Shown here: positions 21,800 to 32,300 of the stretch, piece by piece
Layout: every line of letters begins with the position of its first letter
Numbering within the stretch: position 1 is the first letter of the stretch
Assembly (NCBI GenBank): GCA_036362985.1
Contig: JAYGXS010000002.1
Span: 87,172,297-87,236,296 of the forward strand
Source of the DNA: Ligula intestinalis
Taxonomy: Eukaryota > Platyhelminthes > Cestoda > Diphyllobothriidea > Diphyllobothriidae
Length of the DNA: 64,000 nucleotides
Reading direction: 5' to 3'
Made by a program: the position numbers and the translations under genes
Notes under the pieces: generated by a model
What the model was told of the DNA's origin: nothing
Database searches by the model: none
The model's input: the letters and a program-made list of their open reading frames with translations, nothing else

Positions 21800-23470
21800 T
21801 TTTTTCAGACGTTTCAGTTTCTGGAAAGCCTTAAAACCAGTGTAACGGCAGGTCGTATTTACAATTATTTGCCAATTGCAAAGTTTTCAAAAAAAACTGA
21901 AAGATACTCTCTCTTCAAGTGATGTGATTTTCTGACAAGTGAGTACAAGAAGGCATATTTCAGTGAATGTCCTTTATAAAAGAACCTTAAAAATTAATAT
22001 GAAAACATAATACTTCAGTTGTTGTTCTGATCGTGCCATTTGTACAGACGGTCAGTAAGAAACTCTTTCAAAGTCCGGCATCCTGACGTGACCGGAATTT
22101 CTTTGAACTATGCTGAATGATAATTAATGCTACAACACTGTTTTAAGTACTGTTTTCGAAAGAACATTTAAGAATTTCAGCAAATATTTCATGAAATAAT
22201 AAATCCACTGTATACTTTGATGGAACAGCGCCAGTCGTAAAACAACCACTGAACAATATAGCTCGGAGGGTCCAGACGATCCCCACGTTTTTTCAACTTT
22301 CTGTGCTCCACTGAGACGTATACCGGCTTGACCACACATAGTATAAAACAGACTTTTGGCCCAGCACTCCAGCTACCCTCACCCAAGTTTAATTCTGCAT
22401 GTTCTTACTCAGGTTCAAACCCGTCAATTTAGATCGACAAAATGCAAGCACAACCCACTTTTATACTCCCCCTATCTTGCCGTACTAGATCAGAATGCCT
22501 TCTGCTATGTGTTTGGACATACCTAGGTTGTCGGCCTTCCTCCTCAATCCCACTTTTGCATTGGCTGTTAGTCAACTTTCGTTGCTCTACCGACACGTAT
22601 ATAATCAATCATTGCGTTAAGCGCCCTCTCAGTTGAACACGACAAATGGGAATAATTAAAATGGTATTGCTTGTACTAAAAACTACGTGGACGATCACCG
22701 GACAGATTCTGTAGCTTGGAGGAGTTTCACTATCTCCGATGATTGCCCGTTAGCCTAAGCAACAGAAAAAAAGGTTTCTGGCGTCTGGTGCGAGCGCATT
22801 TTAGATGGAACTGTGTAAGTATCAGGACAGATACACTGCGTGTTTAAGGTACTCACAACGATGTTCTCAGTTCGTACAAGTTTGGAGTGCTAGAAACAAA
22901 GAATATATGAAATGCGATCACAAAATTTCAAACAGATAACACCCTGTCGTCCAACGGAATAAATGGGATAAATGCGCCTCCCACGCAGGTAGTAAAGGAC
23001 GGGGAGGCTCAAATTAGTGTTCCCGCAGATGGATGTGGTGTCAAAGGAATTATGATTCTTCTCGATACCCGTAAGGAATGAAATCATAGTTCACGGATCC
23101 CTTGGAGGAGCAAATGATATTATTATCGCCGTGACCGTGGGTTCTGATGAGACCCACGAGATATGCCCACAGGTTTTCATGATGTATACCGTTAACTACA
23201 TGACGGCTTATGACACAGTCTTCCGAACACCAAGCACAGAGAAAAGTTCTTACGTACCCCGTCGGAACTAGGCCGATAACTTCAGCAGCAAGTCAGTAAA
23301 ACAATAAGCACTGTAAGGTTCATGCGTTGACTGAGGGACAGGAAAGCATGCCCGCAACAGCCTGTTAGTGCACATTGTGATTACTCACAGGACAACCATA
23401 TCAAGATACAACCAGAAAGTAGCTGCCGATATGGCCACTAAGATAATGTTATAAATTCTCCACCTCCCGC
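21800..23470. other. No recognised gene
   Basis: AT-rich, with short frames on both strands and no identifiable domain. A loosely repeated block resembling TCAACTTTC..GTGCTC near 22,295 and 22,575 is too short to classify. Confidence 0.4.
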
Positions 23471-23504
23471 TAAACGGCCAAGATGTCTACTAGGTTTACC
23501 GAAG

Positions 23505-24780
23505 TTAGACTGTGAGGACTTCGTCCTCCGCCAGGAGTTTTCGGAGATGAAGCAGGAACTTTACCACGAGGTAAATGAACTGAAACAAGAGATAGCCTAT
23601 CTAAAAACGCATATTTGTTATCCAGCTGTTAAAACAGCCCTTATCGGTTAAAAACCGGGGGTAAATAAAAGTACATATGCTCAGATATCCTCGGCCGGTA
23701 AACCTGAAACTCGCATATCATCTGCCAAACCAAGTAAACCAGCGGGCGTCTCGCTCGATCGCAAAGAAACTCAAATAAATCCGCAGTCTACGCCATCGTT
23801 ACTCGGCTCAGGCAGCATTAGCAATGATCTGGATTTGCGTCCTAGCGTTACATCGTTGCTCGAGGCTGCACTAGAAAGCGATGATACAGAGGTCGATAAG
23901 ATCATCAAGCCAAAATAGCATAGGGCTAGAAAGGCTCGAAAGTCTAAACGAGCCAGGGGTGTGCAGTCAGCTAACCCAAAAACCGGCACATCAGGACCCA
24001 TCGAACCTAAAGTACCGGATACAGATGCCCGCTTGGTCATAACTCGTGAGCTCGCAACAGATGCGCCAGTGAGTCACAAACAGAATATAGTCGTAAAAGG
24101 GGGTCCAGAGATAGCGTCGACAACTAAACAAGAACGAGTTGACGCTGATATGGACTTGGATGCGGACATGTCTGACGACACATCTGAAACCTGCATATCA
24201 GATCATGTGTCAAGCCCACGGGCTACACCATCGTCACTCGACTTAAGCAACACTAGCAATTATCGGGATTCGCATCCTAGCACCACATCGTTACTCGACT
24301 CTGCAGAAGAAAGCGATGACCAAGAGGTTGACAAGATCATAACTCAAAAGAGGCATAAACCTAAGAAGGCCAAACGGTTCATGGGTTTGCACTCAGCTAA
24401 CGCAATAGCCAGTACATCAGAACCGAGTGTACCGGATACAAGTGCTCCCTCGGCCGAAACACATGAGCTCGCAACATATGCCTCATTGAGTCGCAAGCAG
24501 AAAATAGTTGTAAAGGGGGCCCTAAAGTCAGAGTCGTCAATTCCACAAGAACGAATTGACCATGATGTGGGTCTTATGAGAGTTTACGCCAAACCGTTGC
24601 TAAAACCAGGCGAGACTTTCCGCATTCTTAAGGCATTTCGGATAGCGAAGGCTCCAACAGCTCCAGAATAAATTTTTCGGCCGCGACCTCTTCAAGTTAT
24701 GTTAGAAACTGAAGCACAGGCGAAACTCTTGCTAGAGCGCAAACCATCCTTACGGAGTCTGCATTCGCAAGTTTTTTTTT
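23505..24780 (+). pseudogene. CR1-A ORF1 region with coiled coil and duplicated RRM-like module
   Basis: Begins with a heptad-like, charged stretch (FVLRQEFSEMKQELYHEVNE, 23.52-23.62 kb) typical of ORF1 coiled coils. The next kilobase encodes two tandem, diverged copies of an acidic linker (TSLLEAALESDDTEVDKII versus TSLLDSAEESDDQEVDKII) followed by a basic cluster and an RRM-like first strand (NIVVKGGPE and KIVVKGALK). Only the second copy continues into the rest of the module (ERIDHDVGLMRV ... FRILKAFRIAKAP). Stops occur at 23.65, 23.92 and 24.67 kb. ORF1 proteins bind element RNA. A T9 run at 24,772-24,780 ends the frame, after which the usual DYEL..R.....EL..R continuation is in the next frame. 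Confidence 0.6.
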
Positions 24781-24789
24781 CAGCCGGAT

Positions 24790-26538
24790 TACGAGTTAAA
24801 AGAGCGGAGAAAGATGAGACAGCTACTAATAGAGCTGGAGAAACGGAGATCCAATGGGGAGATAAATCTCAAAATAAGAGATGGACTAATAGTTCAAGTC
24901 CAAAAGGGCATCTCGTTGGTCGAAGCCAGTAACAGTGACGGCCTAGCTGTCCCACCACCGAAACCTAAGACATGCCCTCTTAAATGGGTCGTTTTAAACG
25001 CCCGATCATTGATTAATAAAATGCCTCTGCTCCAGACTCTGGTCTTCGTCAACCGCCCAGAAATTGTTATGGTAACTGAGACATGGGCATCGGCCTGTGT
25101 AGCTGACCCTGAATTCTCTGTTTTAGGCTCTGCATGCGTTCGGAACGATCGAAACAATGGCCGTGGCGGAGGAAGCTGCATCTATATTAAGCAGACACTT
25201 GCATTTCTCCCGTTGGAATATCCACAATTCTTAGCGGTGGAGGAGAGCTGCTGGCTACGAATTGTTCCAATAAACAAATACTCCTTGCTTGTTGGCTGTG
25301 TTTATCGCCCACCTAATGCCAACGTGGACTACGATCTTTGGCTCTCGCAGGCTTTTCATGCCGCAGCCGACTTGAATCTTAAGTATTGCTTGATTGCAGG
25401 TGATTTTAACCTTCCTGACGTGCAATGGTTTCCACCATCCGGTCCTTCAAAGTTCGAGAACTTACTTGAGGCAGTATATATCGGCATGTAGGATCAGGTA
25501 GTCGATTTTCCCACCCGAGGAGCAAACATACTCGACCTAATTTATTGTAGAGGATGCGAACCACTTTCAGTGCCATCCTTAGACGCACTTGGGAGTTCAG
25601 ACGATCTCACAGTTTTTAGTGAACTAGAACTGGAGGCGGATGAAACATTTTCCCAAAAGCATAGTTTTTATCATGATTTCCGATCAGCAAACACGGCGGA
25701 CGTACTGGCCCATCGAAACGCTCTCGACTGGTCTGAATTTTTCCATTGTTTAGATGTAAATGTTTGTACCGATGCACTGTACAAAGTGCTGGATCCACTC
25801 ATCCTCCACTTTGTCCCCTGTAAGAAAGTAATACATGTCCAGGAGGAAGTGTACCTTCCTCTGTATTTCCGTCGTAGGCTGCGTAAACTCGCTCGTCGTT
25901 TGCATCGGCAGAACACTTCCGTTCTGTTCTTGATCACACTGACCTTTGAGCAGGCTAAGAAGCTCCCCGAAGAAAAACAGATAGCCGATGAGGCCCACTT
26001 CTCTGAAAATCCTTCCCTCAATGTTGCGAAACTCTTTTCGCGTACAGAAAAAGCGCAGCGGAAAACTTAACACCCCATACTTCAAGACGCCTTAGGAAAC
26101 TCCATAGCTGACGCTAAGTTGACCACCGATAGCTTCAATGCGTTCCTATCCAAAACTTTTAGTGAAGGCTCGTTCGCTGCACCTCCGGCTATCCGGGTTT
26201 GGACGGGTGCCGTACTCGAAACCATTAGGTTTACCCTTTGGGACGTGACTGTAGCCATCCGTCGTTATCGTCAATCTTATAGTCCAGGAGCTGATGGCGT
26301 CCCAGTTAGCCTTCTAAAAGCTGAAGCGAATGATATCTTTCCGTCTATTCTTTGTAAGGTATTGAATCGTGCTCTTGAGAGCGAAACCTTTCCTTCGTTA
26401 TGGAAGGAATCGCACATAATGCCTATTCGCAAGCATGGCCGATTGACGTCATTCGACAACTTTAGGCCAGCAAATACATTTCCCGCAGCCTCGAAGATCT
26501 TGAAGACCTTAATAAACAAAAGATTATGCGTCACTTGA
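24790..26538 (+). pseudogene. CR1-A ORF2 N-terminal part: APE endonuclease and RT start
   Basis: One frame runs from the end of ORF1 through the endonuclease to the first RT blocks, with just two in-frame stops (TAG 25,489 and TAA 26,068). Endonuclease motifs in order are VVLNARSLINK, VTETW, GRGGGSCIYIK, VGCVYRPPN and AGDFNLPDVQW, then a linker. RT start: SYSPGADGVPVSLLK and a variant of the LWK..HIMPI..HG block with FRPAN. The final catalytic SDH of the endonuclease reads SSDD here. The endonuclease nicks genomic DNA to prime reverse transcription. Confidence 0.75.
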
Positions 26539-26539
26539 C

Positions 26540-27808
26540 AGAGAACAACCTGCTCAATACAGCTTAACATGGCTTTCTCGAGAAACGATCTTGCGACATC
26601 TGCCAGCTCTCTTTCTAGGATTATGTACTGCAATCTAGAGACAGCGGTTTAGCCATTTATAACGTCTATTTTGATTTTACTAGGGCCTTTGATCGGGTCG
26701 ATCATAACCTCCTCCTTCTGAAACTGGCTTCCTTCGGCATAGGTAGCAAGCCTCTGAACTTCATATCTTCCTATTTGGATGCTCGCACACAACGATTAAA
26801 AATTTGCAATGTTATCTCCAACCCCAAGCAAGTGAGGAGTGAAGTTATACAGGGTAGTGTACTGGGTCCACTCCTATTTTGCCTGTTTGTCAACGACGTT
26901 TCAGATTGTTTTCAGTATGGCAGACCCTTCATGTACGCTGATGATTTAAAAGTCGCTTATCGATATAAACCGGCAGATCGCAACATCGTGCTCGAGCTGA
27001 TAAAAAAGGATCTTCAGGCCTTCGCCCAGTGGTGTTGCACATGGCGCCTCACCCTTTCATGGCACAAATGGTCCGTTATGGTTGTTGGCGACGATCATCA
27101 ACCGGAATTAAGCACTGACGGCCACGAACTAAATGTCCCAGGAGTTATCAAGGATTTGGGCATATCCTACTCTAATAGTCTCAATTTGTCAGAGCACTGT
27201 GCCCTGATAGACTCGAAAGCACGCCGAACCACCGGATTTATCCTTAGAAATTTTAATACTATCAAGGTTAGAACTAGCCTTTATAATATTTACGTGACAC
27301 CCAGCCTTGAATACTGCTCGCCCTATTCAGTCTTCTGCGCACTAGTGAACGGAAGAAAATAGAATCGGTGCAGCACTTCTTCACTAGAAGATTTTTCACT
27401 ACAGAACACCGTAACTTAACCTACCAACAAAGGTGCGAACTTATAAAGCTGGATCCCCTATGGCTTCGTCGATTGCAGAAGGGTCTATTTTTACTGTTTA
27501 AACTTTTGAATGGTCAAACCTTTAATCCTCTCAGTACAATAGGGCAGCTTGAGCACTCTCGACGCGCCAGTCATCGAGACGTATTTTTATTTCTTCCTAT
27601 GGCAAGTACAGTTAAGTACCGGCAATTCTTTTCAGTAAATTCCATATCAATCTGGAATAAGCTGCCCAAAAGTATTAAAACCCAGCAGAACTACCCCATG
27701 TTTAAGAGAGCTATAACTAGTTTTCTACATTCAGGACAACTTTCACGAATTTTGGCTGCTGACTCGGTGGAAGCTCTCTTTCACTCTGATGGCGTTCGTG
27801 GACTTTGA
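26540..27808 (+). pseudogene. CR1-A reverse transcriptase and C-terminal domain
   Basis: After a frame change the RT reads IYNVYFDFTRAFDRVDH, GSVLGPLLFCLFVND and MYADDLKVAYRY (YADD at about 26,934), so the catalytic aspartates survive. It continues with DLGISYSNSLNLSEH and ITRT-like blocks to 27,360. Another frame change leads to the C-terminal part (VQHFFTRRFF, WLRRLQKGLFLLFKLLNGQT, FFSVNSISIWNKLPKSIK), which matches copy B. It is not translatable as one protein. Confidence 0.75.
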
Positions 27809-28072
27809 TCCCCGCCAGGCTTCATGCTGAAGATAATGCTGCTGAAGCAGCAGCCCGCAGTCTGCTAACCCTTCAGCCGATAGCGCGCAACTTTTGCCGA
27901 CAGCCATTGAAGGAAGACTGAGAACACTGTGTTCTTGTGCCAACCCTCTCCGTCTCGAACTACTGTCCTTAAACAATCTGCAACATTTCTCCTGCTGATG
28001 TGTCAACTCAGCTTACAACTGTACATTTATTCCGTGTGTATCATACCTTTGAAGGCAGGTCTTTTTCACTTG

Positions 28073-28158
28073 AAACAAACTCCCTATCTCGCCCAGTATT
28101 GACAAAACAAAAAACCTGAAACAAAACCAATACTGGCTGTAACATAGGGAGTTTGTTT
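28073..28158. repeat. Hairpin in the CR1-A 3' UTR
   Basis: A 15-bp perfect outer stem (28,073-28,087 with 28,144-28,158: AAACAAACTCCCTAT and its complement) and a 9-bp inner stem (CCAGTATTG 28,093-28,101 with CAATACTGG 28,128-28,136) are separated by small internal loops, with an A-rich 26-nt apical loop. It may be the RNA structure recognised by the element's RT, as 3' hairpins are in other LINEs. Confidence 0.7.
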
Positions 28159-28275
28159 TTTAGGTTTTTTCCAGTCTTCGAGGTTTTGGAAGGCGCCCCA
28201 GAGGTGCATTACCAACTCTTTACAATTGCCTGTAAACTGGCATAATAAACATATTATTAGTTATTATTAGGAGAT

Positions 28276-29220
28276 CAAATAAACAGGGCTGCTTTGTCTT
28301 CCGCTGTTTAAAAATCATAAAACTGTTTGAAATGTAGATAATACCACACTTTATCTATCGCGATAAGATTTCCGAGAGTCCCTTTGTGCATGAAGGTATG
28401 AATGATTTCGTTTTTAATGCTGTTAGCGAATCCTCGACGTTCAAATAGAATTTAGCTTTTCTTTAACTATAAATAATACGCCTACTATGTAGAAATGAGT
28501 AGGTGGGTAAAAAATAAAAAGTCTCCTGGAAAGTATAGGCTCATTTGTGCTACCGATATTCATAGCAGAGCCGATACGATTACCAGGTTAGTGACTAATA
28601 TTTAAAACGGAAATAAGGTACAAAACGGATTATACATTAAGTCACGTAGAACGATCCTCTCCACACTAAGATACAATGGAAAACGAAATTTTAAATCAAC
28701 ACGCTATGCAAACAAAATACCATATTAACCATAGAAATAAAACACATCCAAAAAGGACCAAATCTGTGAAACAGACGAAAAACGGCAGGGCGGTGACAAG
28801 GGCAGTTTGTTTGTTATTATTTTTTAAAACAACAGCATCTGAATCTCAAATCCAGCTTAGACAAGCTGCGGGGACCGAGTATTTCCCTTTGGGCAGAGCA
28901 CCTCTGCAGTATGCTGAGACATTCACAAGGAATTTTCAAAGCAAGAGTTAGGCTGAAAGCAAGCGATAACCCCAAGTTGTGTATAGCCTTTGATGTAGCA
29001 CACAGCCCAGGTGGGAAAAACACCAATACACACACAATAGAGATTGTACTAGATTCAAATATTTAATTCGTACAAAATGCACAGTGAAGAATAGAAAGAA
29101 TTAAAAGCGGGAAAACGGTAAACGCAGTTTAGGCCATCATGCGAGAAATTAAAAAAATTAGCCACCCAAACAAAAATAGGGATTTCGTTCCATACTAAAT
29201 CATCATAAACAAATGTTACT
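28276..29220. other. NAXD 3' flank; no other gene
   Basis: Lies just 3' of the NAXD stop codon (minus strand). An ATTAAA on the minus strand at 29,062-29,067 is a possible poly-A signal about 155 nt after the stop. No other coding feature is recognised. Confidence 0.4.
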
Positions 29221-29377
29221 TCATCCTCCTTTTGGCACAAAGAGCTGCTCAAACGCCGTCTGAATTTCGTCAATCATCTTCAGCGTGACAGTGCTACGGC
29301 GGAACTTTTGGAAAGCCAAGTTGGCACAACGACGCGTTAAGACGCAAGCGGCTAGACTAGCAGCGACCCAGGGCGAA
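29221..29377 (-). CDS. NAXD: NAXD exon 8 (terminal)
   Basis: 157 nt after acceptor GTTTTAG. Encodes SPWVAASLAACVLTRRCANL, AFQKFRRSTVTLKMIDEI, QTAFEQLFVPKGG and a TGA stop. The RR(S/C)..AFQK..RST block is characteristic of the C-terminus of animal orthologues. Confidence 0.92.
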
Positions 29378-32300
29378 CTAAAACGTACAAGAATGTGTAT
29401 GAGGGCATTACAAAGGACTGGCCAGTATCTCATCGAATACACGGAACATAGAAGTTTTTTTCAAAACCAAAAAATATAGCTTATGGAAGACGCAAAACAA
29501 GTTTATTGCATTCAGTGAAATAAAGTTGCATAAATCCTTGATTTTTCAACTCAGTCCACCAACGTCGTGACAAGGTACACAAAATGTGATACTCAGTCAG
29601 CCGTGTCTCGGATGTTCTTAGACTAATTGGCTAGTGGGGATTATTATACAATTTTTTCATACGCAAAACCTTGTAAAGCTGCATATTCAAGAACACGTTT
29701 GTAATTTTTACAAGCTTGCCAATGCTGATAATCATCGCAATTCAGTCCTCGACTGCGCACGCTATTCTATGGAACAATATTAATGCAAGTGATAAACATC
29801 TACATAATCGGTCTTCGATAACTTTAAAATTTGTACTCCTGCCTACATAAATCGTGTAAGATGTTGAGGACCAATTTCTTGTCAATGAGATGACAGTGTC
29901 TTCGGCACTGAAACTCCTTATTGATAAATCGATGTAAAGTTGCGCCCTGGGCGATAAATTTATTCAGAGCTATTGTTAAGGATTCGTTTTTTAATCTACA
30001 AATACGGTCTAACCCTCTACACTTCTTGGGGAAAAAAGTAAATAGACAAATGTCTTGAAGACACAATGATAAAGTATGGAGATGGATTCCTTTTGCGGTC
30101 AAGCGAGAACTCTAAAACTAGCAGTGTCTGTTGGCCTTTCAAAATGATCCTTAGACTTAATAGATTCCACCGTATAAGTTTGTAAAAACTAAACTGTTTG
30201 GAATAAAAATCTTTCTCGAAGACATAAATTAATATTATCGTACTTGTGTATATCAGTCACACCCATTTATTCGCTTCCATGCCCCCTTCCCCCCTTCAGC
30301 CAGAAACTGAGCAAATTGATCGTCTTTTAATCCACATGATAAGTAATTTGAGCAAGATAATTATCTAACAGAACCCTGCATAGAATTTCGTACAACTTTT
30401 ATGAGTGGTAACCGACTTTTTAATTTATTTTCCGACTCCTTTATTCCTATTTCCACAAATATTCCCATTTTACGATTGAGAAGTCATCTTGGCAAACACG
30501 TATTTTCAGAAATTCGTCGTCAGGCCAATACAACTGTAGGAATTATAGCAGTCATGTATATGTAGTTTTTAAATAGTCCTCAGGCTAAGAAGGGCGTTAA
30601 CTTGTCATCTCGGCGGTACTTACTTACTTACTTACTACTTGATACTTGATCTGATTAGCTCCTGTTGTTGGATGAATCGGCTTCACGGATGTCACGAATA
30701 GCGGCGGCCCATTGGCGGCGGTCAGAAGCGAGTTCTTCACAGATGTTAACCCATTGTTTGTTCCAATGTCGCAAGCCGTAAACGGCTACGAGGCCCATCC
30801 GTCCAACGTCCGACTTAACGGTGCTGAGCGATGTCTTCAGTTGACCGCCTTGTCGGTATCGCCAGTTTGCACTACGAGGGGTTCACGACCAATCTGCAGA
30901 GGTCCGTCGATGGTTTGCGCAGAACATGGCCAAACCATTGCAATCGTCGATGCTGGATGTACGATGCTAGACTTTGTAGTTTGAAAAATCTGCAGTATAG
31001 TTCAACATTGGAGATTCGATCCTGCCAGAAGACTCTTAAGAGGCGTCGAAGACACCAACAGTCAAAGACTTCGAGCGATAGGGTATCTGCCTTTCTCACT
31101 GGCCATATTTCGCAGGCATATACTAACACCGGCCTGATTTATACTTTGTATATCAGCAGCTTAGTACGTAAGGTGATGTCTGAGCGAGACCAGAGTAGTC
31201 TGGCTAGCAGCCTAAATGCATTTCTAGCCTGTGCGATTCGGTTCTTGATTTCGTTTTTGGCCTGTCCATTGGCTAGCATATTCGAGCCCAAATAGCGGAA
31301 GCAGCTAACTTCTTTAATGGGTTGACCGCTGATAAACAGTGGTTGTGCTGTGCTCAGATACGTAGTCAGGAGCTTCGTCGTGCGCGCATTAATTGTCAGA
31401 CCAACAGTTGCAGCGAAGCCGGTGATTCGGTCTAGCGTTGGCTGTAGTGACTAAGGAGTTTACCGAGTACGACAATGTCATCGGCATATTCCAGATTAGG
31501 TAGTCTGAATTCAGGTCTGATTTCACATCCACTGTCAGGTAGAATTGACTGATGCATTATCCAGTCGATCAAAAAGTTGAAGAGAACTGGAGAAAGAGGG
31601 CACCCTTGTCGAACTCCACAAGTCAGAGGGAAAGAATTTGACTCTTCGACGAGGGTTCTTACTCGGGCTGATGTTGTGATATAGTAAGCTTTGATCAGAT
31701 TGAGCAACTTTAGCGGGAGACCGTCAGCAAGCAAGACTTGAATTAAAGACGGTCTTGAAGTCAATGAAACAGGCGGTGGTGATCTGTTGGTTTTGATGTA
31801 TATGCTCTAGTATGCGGCATAGAATGAAGAACAGGTCAATAAATCCTCTACCTGGACGAAATGTTCCTTGGTTAGGACGAGTGCGAAGATTGCGCTCAGT
31901 CAAGAATCTACGGAGAAGGATGGTCGCAAACACTTTGGCGGCTATATCTGTGAGGCTGATGCCGCGGTAATTTGAGCATAGTGTCATGTCACGGCGCTTC
32001 GGTATCGGTAAAATAATGGACAGTGACCAGTCAGTCGGGATGACTTCGGTAGTCCATATGGTCGAGTGCAGTCGGTGTAGTGATTCCGTCAAAGCAGAAA
32101 AATCTGTTCTGTAGGCTTCTGCTGGGATACCATCTTCACCCACTGCCTTCCAAACTTTTAGCCGTTTTAATACCGATTCCAGTTCAGTTTTCGTAGGTGA
32201 CTCGCAGTCACTACCGTATGGAATTCCAGTTGATAGCTGTAGGTTCGCAGGTGAACGTATAGGCGGATCCAGTAGCTCACTAAAGTGCTCTCGCCATCGA

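Larger units (their letters stand above)
23470..28275 (+). mobile_element. CR1-like non-LTR retrotransposon, copy A (near full length, degenerate)
   Basis: Ordered from 5' to 3': a coiled-coil/acidic ORF1 region, an APE-type endonuclease, a reverse transcriptase, a C-terminal domain, a 3' UTR with a strong hairpin, and a short AT-rich end (CATAATAAACATATTATTAG). Its RT and C-terminal region match the minus-strand copy at 49.8-52.6 kb, so both belong to one CR1-like family. It would replicate by target-primed reverse transcription if intact; frames are interrupted by several stops and at least two frameshifts. Target-site duplications could not be fixed because the 5' end is uncertain. Confidence 0.8.

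Noticed and set aside
29824..30102. FQCRRH-type ORF resembling a frame at 63.2 kb and one at 18.5 kb
   Set aside because: Similarity is limited to a few residues around a FQCR block and no domain can be named.
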